Part shown: positions 9,647-17,749 of the stretch, one piece after another | How the letters are laid out: every line of letters begins with the position of its first letter | Position numbering within the stretch: the stretch's first letter is position 1 | Source of the DNA: Tagaea sp965279565 | Lineage (GTDB): Bacteria > Pseudomonadota > Alphaproteobacteria > CACIAM-22H2 | Assembly: GCA_965279565.1 (NCBI GenBank) | Contig: OZ257249.1 | Coordinates: 806,001-870,000 of the forward strand | DNA: 64,000 bases | Direction: 5' to 3' | The notes under the pieces: model-generated | The model's database searches: none | What the model was told of the DNA's origin: nothing | The model's input: only the letters and a program-made list of their open reading frames with translations | Position numbers and translations under genes: made by a program

Positions 9647-10527
9647 GCGTCCTTCGCAGGTAGGGGGGCCGGTGCGACCGACCGGTCGCGGGCAACACGC
9701 CGGCCGCGCTCGAGCTTGGCGCGCCGGTAGTCGAGGTCGCTGGCGGGCATCGCGGTCGCGTAGCCCATCAGCGGTCCAAGTACTGGATCGTCGGCCCAGC
9801 GGCCGGCGAGCAGCTTCGGATAGTCGACATTCTGGCGAATCAGCGGAACCGTATAGATCGTCACGACCGTGTGGCGCGTGTCCGGCCCCGGATTCGGCTC
9901 CGTCCGGTGGAAGATCGCCGAATCGATCAGCAGCACGTCGCCCGGCGCGCAGGTCGCGCGCACTGCGCGCGCATTCGCATACTCGAAGGTCGGGAACTTC
10001 TCGAAGCGGTGCGAGCCGGGCAGCAGCGACGGACCGCCATTCTCGGCCCGGCTGCCGTCGAGCATCGCGAGGGCCGAAAGCGAGACCGGCCGCGATGTCG
10101 TGAAATCCTGGTAGCTGTGGTCGCGATGCCACACGCCTGCCCCGTGCGCGAGGCCCGGCACGTTGACGACGACGCGCTGCAGGTTGAGCTGCACGATCGC
10201 GCCGAGGAAATGGCGCGCGACGGCGAGCACGTCGGGCAACGCCGCCGGTTCGACGAAGCGCTCTTCGCGCAGGAACGGACTGCGGCTCACGCCCTCGTCG
10301 CCGATGCGCTTCATGTTCTCAGGCCCGCCGATCTCGGCGGTCTCGGCGGCGAGCAGGCCGGGGATGGCCGCGCGCATCGCCGCGCAGTTCTTCGCCGAAA
10401 GCTGCGCGGGCAGGATCGCCCAGCCGTCGCGCTCGATCGATTCGACCGCAAGGCGCAGATGCGGCGCGACCGACGGATATTCCGCCTGCGGGGCACCTGG
10501 AAACAGGATGTCGTCCGTCCTGTTCAT
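9643..10527 (-). CDS. Phytanoyl-CoA dioxygenase (PhyH) family Fe(II)/2-oxoglutarate oxygenase
   Basis: 294 residues. The double-stranded beta-helix metal triad is visible as GVWHRDHSYQDF (His-x-Asp) and later IDSAIFHRTEPNPG (second His), with RHTVVTIYTV supplying the probable 2-oxoglutarate arginine. PhyH proteins in sugar or natural-product clusters hydroxylate or otherwise oxidise small substrates. Here it lies between a TPP enzyme and a C-methyltransferase, with ATGA overlaps on both sides, so a tailoring hydroxylation of the cluster sugar is inferred. Confidence 0.8.
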   Translation of the reverse strand: MNRTDDILFPGAPQAEYPSVAPHLRLAVESIERDGWAILPAQLSAKNCAAMRAAIPGLLAAETAEIGGPENMKRIGDEGVSRSPFLREERFVEPAALPDVLAVARHFLGAIVQLNLQRVVVNVPGLAHGAGVWHRDHSYQDFTTSRPVSLSALAMLDGSRAENGGPSLLPGSHRFEKFPTFEYANARAVRATCAPGDVLLIDSAIFHRTEPNPGPDTRHTVVTIYTVPLIRQNVDYPKLLAGRWADDPVLGPLMGYATAMPASDLDYRRAKLERGRRVARDRSVAPAPLPAKDA

Positions 10528-12284
10528 GGCAGCGGAGGCACGATCATGTTGCCCGCGAACTCGGCGCGGTCGAGCAGCGGGGCCGTGTCCTCGATCGGGC
10601 GGCCGCCGGTCACGGCCGGACGGATGCGCGCGGCGGGGTCAATCTCGATCACGCACAGGCCCGGGCCCGGTTCGCGCGCGAACGCGGCAAGACCGTCGGC
10701 GAGTGCCGCCTGCGTGGCGATGCGGCGCGCCGGCACGCCGAAGGACCGCGCCATCGTCTCGAAATCCGGATCCATCAGGCCCGTACGCGGCGTCGTCGCG
10801 TGGTAGCGCGAGTCGAAATAATCTTCCTGCGTCTGCTGGATCACGCCGTAGCCGTGGTTGTTGAGCACGACGACCTTGACAGGCAGGCCGTGCACGGCGA
10901 GTACGCCCAGTTCCTGTATGTTCATCAGGATGCCGCCGTCGCCGTTCAGCGACCAGACGGTGCGCCCGGGATTGCGCAATGCGGCACCCGCCGCAGCCGG
11001 CAGCGCATAGCCCATCGTGTGGTTGTTGAACGACGTGACCAGCGTCTGGTCGGGCTTGACGCGCCAGGCCTGGAACATCCAGCTCAGCGTGGCGCCCACG
11101 TCGCCCAGCACGATGTCGCCGGGCTTCGCGACCTGCGAAAGTGCGAGGATCGCGGCGTAGGGATCGATCCCGTTCGCCGATGCGGGGCCGGGTGCGACCG
11201 GATAGCGCTGGCGCCACTGCGCGATGCGCGCACGCCACGGGGCATAGTCCGGAAGTGTCGCCTTCGCGCGCGCGACGGCGTCGAGGAACGCGGCAGCATC
11301 GGAAGCGACAGCGAGATCGATGCCCAGCCCGATCGCCGGGAACTTGCCCAGCTCCGCCGGATCGACATCGACCACGATGCGTTTCGCACCGCGCGCGAAG
11401 GTGCCGGCCGGCGTGCCGGTCTGGTGCTGCGTGAAGCGCACGCCGAGCCCGATCACGCAGTCGGCGTTCTGCACCGCGAAATTCCCGCCGCGCGGGCCGT
11501 GCAGGCCGAAGCCGCCGGCATTGAGCGGATGGTCGAAGGCGAGCGCGTCCTGCCCGCCCCACGTCGTCAGGACGGGGATGCCGAACTTCCCGGCGAAGGC
11601 GACGGCCGCCTCGTGCCGCCGGCCATAGCGCAGCCCGCCGCCGAGCACGAGTGCGGGGCGCTGCGAACCGCGCAGCAGATCGAACATCCGTGCTGCGGCT
11701 GCGTCGAGATCTGGGCCGGGGGCTGGGGCCGGTGCGACATAGCTTTCGAGCGCATCGGGATCGATGTCGGCGCGCTGCACGTCGTCGCAGAAATCGAGGA
11801 ACACCGGGCCGGGCCGGCCTTCGAGCGCGATGGCGACGGCCTTCTCCAGCTCGTAGCGCACGCGCGACTTGTCGACGACCGTGTTCGCGTATTTCGTGAC
11901 CGGGCGCAGCAGGTCGGCATGCGGCGATTCCTGGAAACCGAGCTGGCGCACGCCCAGTTCCTTGGCCTTGTAGCGCGCGGTCGTGACCTGCCCGCCGAGG
12001 AACAGGCCCGGCAGGCTGTCGTAGTAGAGACAGGCCACACCGTTGACGAGATTCATGATGCCGGGGCCGGTCGTCGCGACGGCGCAGCCGAAGCCTTCGC
12101 CGCGCGCCGCATAGCCGTGTGCGGCAATCGCACCGGCCTGCTCGTGGCCCACGCAGACATAGCCGATGTCGTTGCGCTTGCCGACCGAGTCGATGATGTG
12201 GGCGACGGCCCCGCCCTGCACGACGAAACAATGCCGGATGCCCTGCCGGGCGACGAATTCTGCGATGTAATCCGAGACCTTCAT
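10524..12284 (-). CDS. Acetolactate-synthase-like thiamine diphosphate enzyme
   Basis: 586 residues with the three ThDP domains in order. The N-terminal PYR domain has GHEQAGAIAAHGYA with the catalytic Glu and TTGPGIMNLVNG. The central domain has PALVLGGGLRYG. The C-terminal PP domain has GDGGILMNIQELGV and VVLNNHGYGVI (GDG...NN cofactor motif). Anabolic ALS is ruled out by context: no regulatory subunit, and the gene lies in a sugar cluster. A relevant precedent is YerE, which adds an acetyl-derived branch to a keto-sugar. A GGGAG ribosome site precedes the ATG. Confidence 0.85.
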   Translation of the reverse strand: MKVSDYIAEFVARQGIRHCFVVQGGAVAHIIDSVGKRNDIGYVCVGHEQAGAIAAHGYAARGEGFGCAVATTGPGIMNLVNGVACLYYDSLPGLFLGGQVTTARYKAKELGVRQLGFQESPHADLLRPVTKYANTVVDKSRVRYELEKAVAIALEGRPGPVFLDFCDDVQRADIDPDALESYVAPAPAPGPDLDAAAARMFDLLRGSQRPALVLGGGLRYGRRHEAAVAFAGKFGIPVLTTWGGQDALAFDHPLNAGGFGLHGPRGGNFAVQNADCVIGLGVRFTQHQTGTPAGTFARGAKRIVVDVDPAELGKFPAIGLGIDLAVASDAAAFLDAVARAKATLPDYAPWRARIAQWRQRYPVAPGPASANGIDPYAAILALSQVAKPGDIVLGDVGATLSWMFQAWRVKPDQTLVTSFNNHTMGYALPAAAGAALRNPGRTVWSLNGDGGILMNIQELGVLAVHGLPVKVVVLNNHGYGVIQQTQEDYFDSRYHATTPRTGLMDPDFETMARSFGVPARRIATQAALADGLAAFAREPGPGLCVIEIDPAARIRPAVTGGRPIEDTAPLLDRAEFAGNMIVPPLP

Positions 12285-12339
12285 GGGATTCTCCCGAAGC
12301 GGTCCGCAGGATGCCACAGATGCGCGGATTCTGGCCAGT

Positions 12340-13149
12340 TCACGGCGCAAGCCCCTTCCGGCGCAGCTTGAAAAGGTCGCGGTCGGCGCGCAGGGCGGTG
12401 GCCAGTGCCGCCCCGCCGTCGCGCCACGGGTCGTGGACGACCGACACGTTCCGACCGCCGATCACGGCCCGGTCCTGCGCCCGGCACCATTCGAGGCACG
12501 CGAAGATTTCGTCCATCGACGTGCCCGGCGTGCCCATGAAGTCCTTCGTCTTGCGCAGGTTGTCGCCGGCCTTCGCGCCGGCTTCCAGCGTCGCCCGGTG
12601 CAGCTTCGAGTCGACATAGCCGGGACCGAGGATGAAGCATTTGAGGTCCGCGATCTCGTCGTCGAGCAGCTCGCACATCTTGATCAGCGCCAGCTTCGAC
12701 ACGGCATAGGCCGAATAGTTGCGGAACGGATTGTTCGTCCCTCCGCCGGCGAAGAACGCGGCCGACGCGATGGAACCCGCATCGCGCAGCGCATGCATCC
12801 GCTGCAGCACCCGGCACGGCAGGAACGCGTTGCGGTCGATCGCCGCCTGCCATTCGGCCCCGTCGAGTTCGAGGAACGGGCCGACCGGGGCAAGATCGCC
12901 GGTCGCCGCGACGAACAGGTTCCAGCGCCAGCCCGTCGCCGCGAACGCGACCGCCGCCACCTCGAACGTGCTGGGCCGGTCGAGATCGAGCGGGAACGCG
13001 CGGAAGGCGGCGTGCTTCGCGAACCTGTCGAGCGCGCCCGGCCGGCGATAGGTCGCCGCGACCTGCCAGCCGGCGGCGAGATAGCGTTCGATCAGCGCCA
13101 TGCCGATATCCGCACTGCCGCCGAGGATGAAGGCCGTCTGCGCCGCCAT
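12340..13149 (-). CDS. Classical short-chain dehydrogenase/reductase
   Basis: 269 residues. It shows the N-terminal cofactor motif AFILGGSADIGMAL, a serine in GSIASAAFF, and the catalytic YAVSK. NLFVAATGDL replaces the more usual NNAG. A C-terminal extension of about 30 basic residues lies beyond the normal SDR core. The ATG shares one base with the E1 beta stop (TGATG), so it is coupled to the TPP subunit genes. A plausible role is reduction of the ketone created by a carbon-branching TPP reaction; that is inference from gene order. Confidence 0.8.
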   Translation of the reverse strand: MAAQTAFILGGSADIGMALIERYLAAGWQVAATYRRPGALDRFAKHAAFRAFPLDLDRPSTFEVAAVAFAATGWRWNLFVAATGDLAPVGPFLELDGAEWQAAIDRNAFLPCRVLQRMHALRDAGSIASAAFFAGGGTNNPFRNYSAYAVSKLALIKMCELLDDEIADLKCFILGPGYVDSKLHRATLEAGAKAGDNLRKTKDFMGTPGTSMDEIFACLEWCRAQDRAVIGGRNVSVVHDPWRDGGAALATALRADRDLFKLRRKGLAP

Positions 13150-14207
13150 CAGTACGGCCCCTTGAAGCCGGGGTCCGGCGTGTCGCGCCACGGCCCGTGC
13201 GGCGGTTCTTCGGCTGGCAGGCGGGCGGGATCCAGATCGAGAAGGCTTGCGACCGCGCGCTCGATATCGACGGCGCGCGGATAGAAGGCATCGGCCAGCG
13301 CCGGCGCCGTCGGCGACGGATAGTGCGGCAGGCCGATGCGGACGGGTGCGCGGCGCAGGCTCGCGAAGGCGCGCTCGGCGACACTCGCGGCGATCTCGGC
13401 GCCCGCACCGAACGCGATGGGGCCGGTATCGGCGACGACGAGATGGCCGGTGCGCGCGACGGACTCGCACACCGTTCGCGCGTCGAGCGGGACAAGCGAG
13501 CGCATGTCGACGACCTCGATCTCGATGCCGAGCGGGGCGAGGCGCTCGGCCGCACGCAGCGCTTCGATCACCATGTGCGACGTCGCCGCCACCGTCGCGT
13601 GCCGGCCGGCGCGCGCGATGCGCGCTTCGCCCAGCTTCGTTTCGTAGAGTTCCGCGGGCACGTCGCCGGAAATCCCGTAGAGCCAGCGATGCTCGACCAG
13701 CACGACAGGCGAATCGTCGCGGATCGCGGCGACAAGCAGTCCCTTGGCGTCGCGCGGGCTCGCCGGCATCGCGACCTTGAAGCCGGGCACATGCGCGAAC
13801 CACGCCTGCAGGCTCTGCGAATGCTGCGGCCCCTGCCCCCAGCCGCGCCCGACGATCAGGCGGAACACGATGGGGGCGCGCAGCCGGCCGCCGTACATGA
13901 AGTGCCACTTGGCGACCTGGTTGACCATCTGGTCCATCGCCAGCACCGCGAAATCGACGCGCATATGCACGACGACCGGGCGGTACCCGTCGAGCGTGGC
14001 GCCGAGTGCAAATCCCGTCATCGCCTGTTCGCTCGACGGCATGTCCATGACGCGCTCGGCGCCGAAGCGTTCGGCAAGGCCACGCGTCGTGCCGAAGATG
14101 CCGGTCGGCCCCGGCACGCCCGGCCCCATCACGCACACGCGCGGATCGTCGGCCAGCGCCTGTTCGAGCCCTTCGTGGATCGCCTGGGCGAAGGTGCGCA
14201 TGCGCAT
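13149..14207 (-). CDS. Pyruvate/2-oxoacid dehydrogenase-like E1 beta subunit (transketolase pyr/C-terminal domains)
   Basis: 352 residues. FAQAIHEGLEQAL and MDMPSSEQAMTGFALGATLDG (with the ThDP-activating Glu) mark the pyrimidine-binding domain of the E1 beta family. The C-terminal transketolase-C domain shows IEIEVVDMRSLVPLDARTVCESVARTGHLVVADTG. It pairs with the E1 alpha gene 2 bp upstream. No E2 acyltransferase or E3 lipoamide dehydrogenase is nearby, so this is not a standard oxidative complex. AviB1/AviB2 of avilamycin biosynthesis are precedent for such pairs adding two-carbon branches to sugars. Confidence 0.88.
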   Translation of the reverse strand: MRMRTFAQAIHEGLEQALADDPRVCVMGPGVPGPTGIFGTTRGLAERFGAERVMDMPSSEQAMTGFALGATLDGYRPVVVHMRVDFAVLAMDQMVNQVAKWHFMYGGRLRAPIVFRLIVGRGWGQGPQHSQSLQAWFAHVPGFKVAMPASPRDAKGLLVAAIRDDSPVVLVEHRWLYGISGDVPAELYETKLGEARIARAGRHATVAATSHMVIEALRAAERLAPLGIEIEVVDMRSLVPLDARTVCESVARTGHLVVADTGPIAFGAGAEIAASVAERAFASLRRAPVRIGLPHYPSPTAPALADAFYPRAVDIERAVASLLDLDPARLPAEEPPHGPWRDTPDPGFKGPY

Positions 14208-14209
14208 GA

Positions 14210-15175
14210 TCAGGCCCGCCCGGGATGGACGAACGCGCCAAGCTCGCGCGGATCGGGCAGCGGTGCCGCGCGCGCCGCCGCGAAGGCGGCCTCGATCTCG
14301 GCCGCGATCTTCGCTTCGAGGGCGCGTTCCTGCGATTCGCCCGGCACGCCTTCGCGTCGCAGCCGTTCGATCGGGCAGCGCGCGCGCCAAGCATCGATCT
14401 CGGTCGGCGCGCGATAGCCGAGCGCGTCATCGGGATTGGGGCCGCAATGCTCGAGCCAGCGATAGGTCTCGAACTCCAGCAGGTACGGACCGTTGCCGCC
14501 GCGCACGTGTTCGAGTGCGACGGCTCCCGCCTGCCAGACGGCGGCCACGTCGTTGCCGTCGGCATGTGCGGCCGGCATCGCATAGGCCTTGGCCATGTCG
14601 GCGATCCGCCGGCCGGCGGGCTGGCGGCCTTCCATCGCCGAATGCACGGAATAGGCGTTGTTCTCGCACACGAAAAGTACGGGCAGCCGGCGCGCGGCGG
14701 CGAAGTTCATCGATTCGTGGAAGGCACCTTCCTCGGTCGCACCGTCGCCGAAGAAGACGACGCTGACGGAGCCGGACTTGCGCCACGTGGCCGACAGGGC
14801 CGCCCCCACCGCAATCGGAATCGTGCCGGCGAGGATCGGTGCTGAAGCCACGAAGCCCGCGTCGAGGTCGATCAGATGCTGCGAGCCGCCGCGCCCGCGC
14901 GCACATCCGGTCTCGCGCCCGTAGAGTTCGGCCAGCATCGCGCCGAGATCACCGCCCTTGGCCAGATAATGCCCGTGGCTGCGATGGCCGCTGAAGACGC
15001 GGTCGGTACGCGCAAGCTGCAGGCAGATCGCGGCGGGTACGGCCTCCTGCCCGATCGCGAAATGCACGGGGCAGCGCATCTCGCCTTCCGGATAGCGTGC
15101 GGCGATCGCTTCCTCGACGCGGCGGATGCGCAGCATCGACGCGAAGAGCTCGGGCAGCGGTGCGGCCCGGCCCAT
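14210..15175 (-). CDS. Pyruvate/2-oxoacid dehydrogenase-like E1 alpha subunit
   Basis: 321 residues of the E1 alpha ThDP family. Motifs are MLRIRRVEEAIAARYPEGEM, HFAIGQEAVPAA, FSGHRSHGHYLAKGGD, GRGGSQHL and the ThDP diphosphate-binding FFGDGATEEGAFHESMNFAA...NNAYSV (GDG-x-NN). Length matches acetoin or branched-chain E1 alpha. The gene ends 2 bp before E1 beta and begins 3 bp after the upstream epimerase-like gene. Partner E2/E3 are absent, so transfer of the activated aldehyde to a sugar ketone is more likely than acyl-CoA formation (inference). Confidence 0.88.
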   Translation of the reverse strand: MGRAAPLPELFASMLRIRRVEEAIAARYPEGEMRCPVHFAIGQEAVPAAICLQLARTDRVFSGHRSHGHYLAKGGDLGAMLAELYGRETGCARGRGGSQHLIDLDAGFVASAPILAGTIPIAVGAALSATWRKSGSVSVVFFGDGATEEGAFHESMNFAAARRLPVLFVCENNAYSVHSAMEGRQPAGRRIADMAKAYAMPAAHADGNDVAAVWQAGAVALEHVRGGNGPYLLEFETYRWLEHCGPNPDDALGYRAPTEIDAWRARCPIERLRREGVPGESQERALEAKIAAEIEAAFAAARAAPLPDPRELGAFVHPGRA

Positions 15176-15178
15176 GCG

Positions 15179-16174
15179 TCAGCCCCGCAGCACGTAGTCG
15201 GTCGGCCAGTCGCGCAAGACATCGGCATATTGCCGTCCCCACGCGACCATCTCGGCAAGGCCTTCGTCCCAGCCGATCTGCGGTGCCCAGCCCAGATCGC
15301 GCGCGATCGCCGAACTGTCGAGCCAGTACATCGAATCCTGCCCGAGCCGGTCGGGCGACATCTCGCACAGATCCTCGAACTTCATGCCAAGTGCCGTCGC
15401 CGTGCGCTCGACCACTTCGCGGATCGAGGTCGGCTCGGCCGGCCCGACGTTGTAGACGCGGCCCAGCGGGGCCCCTTCCGCCGTCAGCCGGATCGCGCGC
15501 GCGAGATCGCGTGCGTGCAGGTACGATTTCTTCGCGCGGCCGCCGCCATGCAGCGGCAGGCGGTTGCCGGTCAGCGCGCACCAGACCGCCTTCGGGATCA
15601 CGCGGTGCAGCAGCTGGCCGGGGCAGTAGCAGTTGCTCGGCCGCAGGATGTTCATCGGGAAGTTCAGGAACTTGTGCGCGCTCAGCAGATACATGTCGAA
15701 CGCGACCTTCGAGGCCGCATAGGGGCTCGTCGGCTTGATCGGCTCGTCTTCCGTCACCGCATGGTCGACGGCGCCGTACATCTCCGACGTGCCGATATGG
15801 ATGAAGCGCTCGAGCCAGTCGCGCTTGGCAAGCTCCTCGGCGAGGCGCGCCAGCGCCATCGAGTTGGTCTCGAAGAAGCGCCACGAATGCTTCCACGAGA
15901 CCGCGCCCTCGCCCTGAGCCGCGAAATTGACGATGACCTGCGGGCGCTCGCGATCGAGCAGTTCCATCAGCAGGTCGAACTCGTAGGTCACGTGGCGCGC
16001 GTGATAGGCGTAGCCGGCCCGCTTGTCGATGCCCAGCGAGAACGCCTCGGGCCGCAGCGGATTGCGGCCGATCCCGATCACCTTCGACGGCGAGGCGTGG
16101 TCGAGCAGATGGAACGCCGTATGGATCGCGAAGGATCCGCCGCCGCCGAGGATCGCGTAGCTCTTGCCGCTCAT
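15179..16174 (-). CDS. NAD(P)-dependent NDP-sugar 4,6-dehydratase-like extended SDR
   Basis: 331 residues resembling GDP-mannose or dTDP-glucose 4,6-dehydratases. It has the N-terminal YAILGGGGSFAIHTAFHLL loop (last glycine of GxxGxxG replaced by Ala), VIVNFAAQGEGAVSW, the TSEMYG serine/threonine-Glu site, and catalytic YAASK. ILRPSNCYCPGQLLHRVIPK and YLHARDLARAIRL support a nucleotide-sugar substrate. A 4-keto-6-deoxy product would be the expected substrate for a C-methyltransferase and a branching TPP enzyme. A 28-bp gap separates it from the upstream methyltransferase. Confidence 0.83.
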   Translation of the reverse strand: MSGKSYAILGGGGSFAIHTAFHLLDHASPSKVIGIGRNPLRPEAFSLGIDKRAGYAYHARHVTYEFDLLMELLDRERPQVIVNFAAQGEGAVSWKHSWRFFETNSMALARLAEELAKRDWLERFIHIGTSEMYGAVDHAVTEDEPIKPTSPYAASKVAFDMYLLSAHKFLNFPMNILRPSNCYCPGQLLHRVIPKAVWCALTGNRLPLHGGGRAKKSYLHARDLARAIRLTAEGAPLGRVYNVGPAEPTSIREVVERTATALGMKFEDLCEMSPDRLGQDSMYWLDSSAIARDLGWAPQIGWDEGLAEMVAWGRQYADVLRDWPTDYVLRG

Positions 16175-16202
16175 CGTCCCTCGCCCTCCGCGCCACGTTC
16201 GG

Positions 16203-16859
16203 TCACGCGATGATGGTCCAGCAATGGTCGCCCCCGTACCCCGCTTCTGCGAACAGGCGGCGCCATCCGTCGGGGCTGTCGTGCGTCTCGGCCGTCAGCA
16301 CCCAGTCCTCGAATACAGCCTTCTCGGCCGCGTTTCGATAGGAATCGACCCGCACGAAGGCGCGCCCGCCCGAAACGCGCTGGATCTCGGCGAGCGCGCG
16401 TACGGCACCGGCGCGCGGCAGGTTGTGGACGGTATCCAGCGCCAGCACGCAGGCGAACGCGCGCTCGGGAAAGGGGAGGAACTCGGCCGTGCCGCGCAGG
16501 AGCCGGCCGCGGCAGCGCGCATCCGCGTTCGCCAGCGCATAGGCCGAGATGTCGAGACCGAACACCTCCAGCCCCGGGCACGTGTCGAGCAGGTCGCGCA
16601 CGAGGAAGCCCTTGGCGCAGCCCACGTCGAGCACGCGGTCGCCGGCACCGAGCCTGTAGTGCGCAACGATATCGCGCGCCACCGGCACCCAGCGCCCGTC
16701 ATAGCGGTAGCCGCCATAGCCGTAGGCGCGCGGCCCGTCGAAATACTCGCGCCCGAACTGCTTGGCGACACGCACGATCTCGTCCGTCTTGGTTTCGCGC
16801 CGCCCGGCGACATTGCGCTTTGTCTTCGGCAGGGAGCGCAGCAGGTCGAGCTCGGCCAT
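16203..16859 (-). CDS. Class I SAM-dependent methyltransferase
   Basis: 218 residues. The SAM-binding motif I is VLDVGCAKGFLVRDLL, followed by VFGLDISAYALANAD (motif acidic residue), FLPFPERAFACVLALDTVHNL and a C-terminal strand. There is no transmembrane segment. It probably O- or N-methylates the sugar or its precursor; the substrate cannot be read from sequence. The ATG shares one base with the stop of the preceding SDR (TGATG). Confidence 0.8.
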   Translation of the reverse strand: MAELDLLRSLPKTKRNVAGRRETKTDEIVRVAKQFGREYFDGPRAYGYGGYRYDGRWVPVARDIVAHYRLGAGDRVLDVGCAKGFLVRDLLDTCPGLEVFGLDISAYALANADARCRGRLLRGTAEFLPFPERAFACVLALDTVHNLPRAGAVRALAEIQRVSGGRAFVRVDSYRNAAEKAVFEDWVLTAETHDSPDGWRRLFAEAGYGGDHCWTIIA

Positions 16860-17749
16860 CAGCGCCGCCCCGCCGTTTCGGCCTGTACGCGTGCCAGCCC
16901 TTCGGCCGGCGACGTGAATTTGAAATCCGGGAACGCCGCGCACACGCGCGCCGGATCGAATGCGCGGTAGCCGCCATGCGGCATCGGGCCGGTGCGCGGC
17001 CGCGTGCGGATCGCGACACCGGTTCCCGCACACGCGACGACCGTCTCGGCGATGGCGCGAAAGCTCGTCACGATGCCGGTCGCGGCGTTGAGCACACCTG
17101 TACCCGCGCGCAGCACCAGCCGGGCGGCAAGCTCGGCGACGTCGTCGACATGGATATGATCGCGGCGTTCTTCGCCTTCGCCGAACAGCTCGATATCCTT
17201 GCCGGCCTGCGCCAGGCGACGGAAGCGGTTGGGGCCATAGCCGTCATGCGGATCGGCGGCCCCGTAGATCAGCGTCGGGCGCAGGCTGCAGAACGCCTCG
17301 CCGGCAACGCCGCGCAACGCGATCTCGCGGAACAGGTGCATGGCGCCGTGCAGGCTGTCGGGGGCCGTCGGCGACGACTCGTCCAGCAGCGACATGCTGT
17401 CGGCATAGATCGCATCAGAGCCGATATTGACGACGTGCGCGACCGGGCGCAGCGCGAGCGCCGCGACGATCTCCTGCACGAGCCGCGCGTTCTCGGCGAA
17501 GTCGGCCATGCTGCGCACCGGCGCGACGGCGGCCGACGCGACGAGTACATCATCTGCGCGCAGCAGACCGGCCAGCCGCTTGGCCGCATCGTCGGCCTGC
17601 AGGTCGATCTGCATGCGCGCAAGCTTCAGCACCCGCACGCCATATCTTTCTAGGCGCTGCGCCGCCGCCGCACCGACGAACCCGCCGGCACCCAGCACGA
17701 CGGCGCGCGACGGGACGACGGGTGCGGCATGGCGAAGCACGAGCGTCAC
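16859..17749 (-). CDS. Extended SDR (NDP-sugar epimerase-like) lacking the YxxxK dyad
   Basis: 296 residues from a GTG that overlaps the upstream stop (GTGA). The Rossmann motif AVVLGAGGFVGAAAAQRL, the LVASAAVAPV strand, the NIGSDAIYADS site, CSLRPTLIYG and DHIHVDDVAELAARLVL place it among NAD-dependent epimerases/dehydratases. Where the family has YxxxK it has DSLHGAMHLFRE, so both Tyr and Lys are His. It may have altered chemistry or a non-catalytic role. The reading frame is intact and length is normal, so it is not obviously decayed. Confidence 0.78.
   Translation of the reverse strand: MTLVLRHAAPVVPSRAVVLGAGGFVGAAAAQRLERYGVRVLKLARMQIDLQADDAAKRLAGLLRADDVLVASAAVAPVRSMADFAENARLVQEIVAALALRPVAHVVNIGSDAIYADSMSLLDESSPTAPDSLHGAMHLFREIALRGVAGEAFCSLRPTLIYGAADPHDGYGPNRFRRLAQAGKDIELFGEGEERRDHIHVDDVAELAARLVLRAGTGVLNAATGIVTSFRAIAETVVACAGTGVAIRTRPRTGPMPHGGYRAFDPARVCAAFPDFKFTSPAEGLARVQAETAGRR

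Noticed and set aside
10524..12284. ALS-like gene as housekeeping ilvB
   Set aside because: No regulatory subunit gene or other branched-chain amino acid genes nearby; embedded in the sugar cluster by overlaps.
13149..15175. E1 alpha/beta pair as part of a pyruvate or acetoin dehydrogenase complex
   Set aside because: No lipoyl E2 or E3 gene within the window and the flanking genes are all sugar-modifying.
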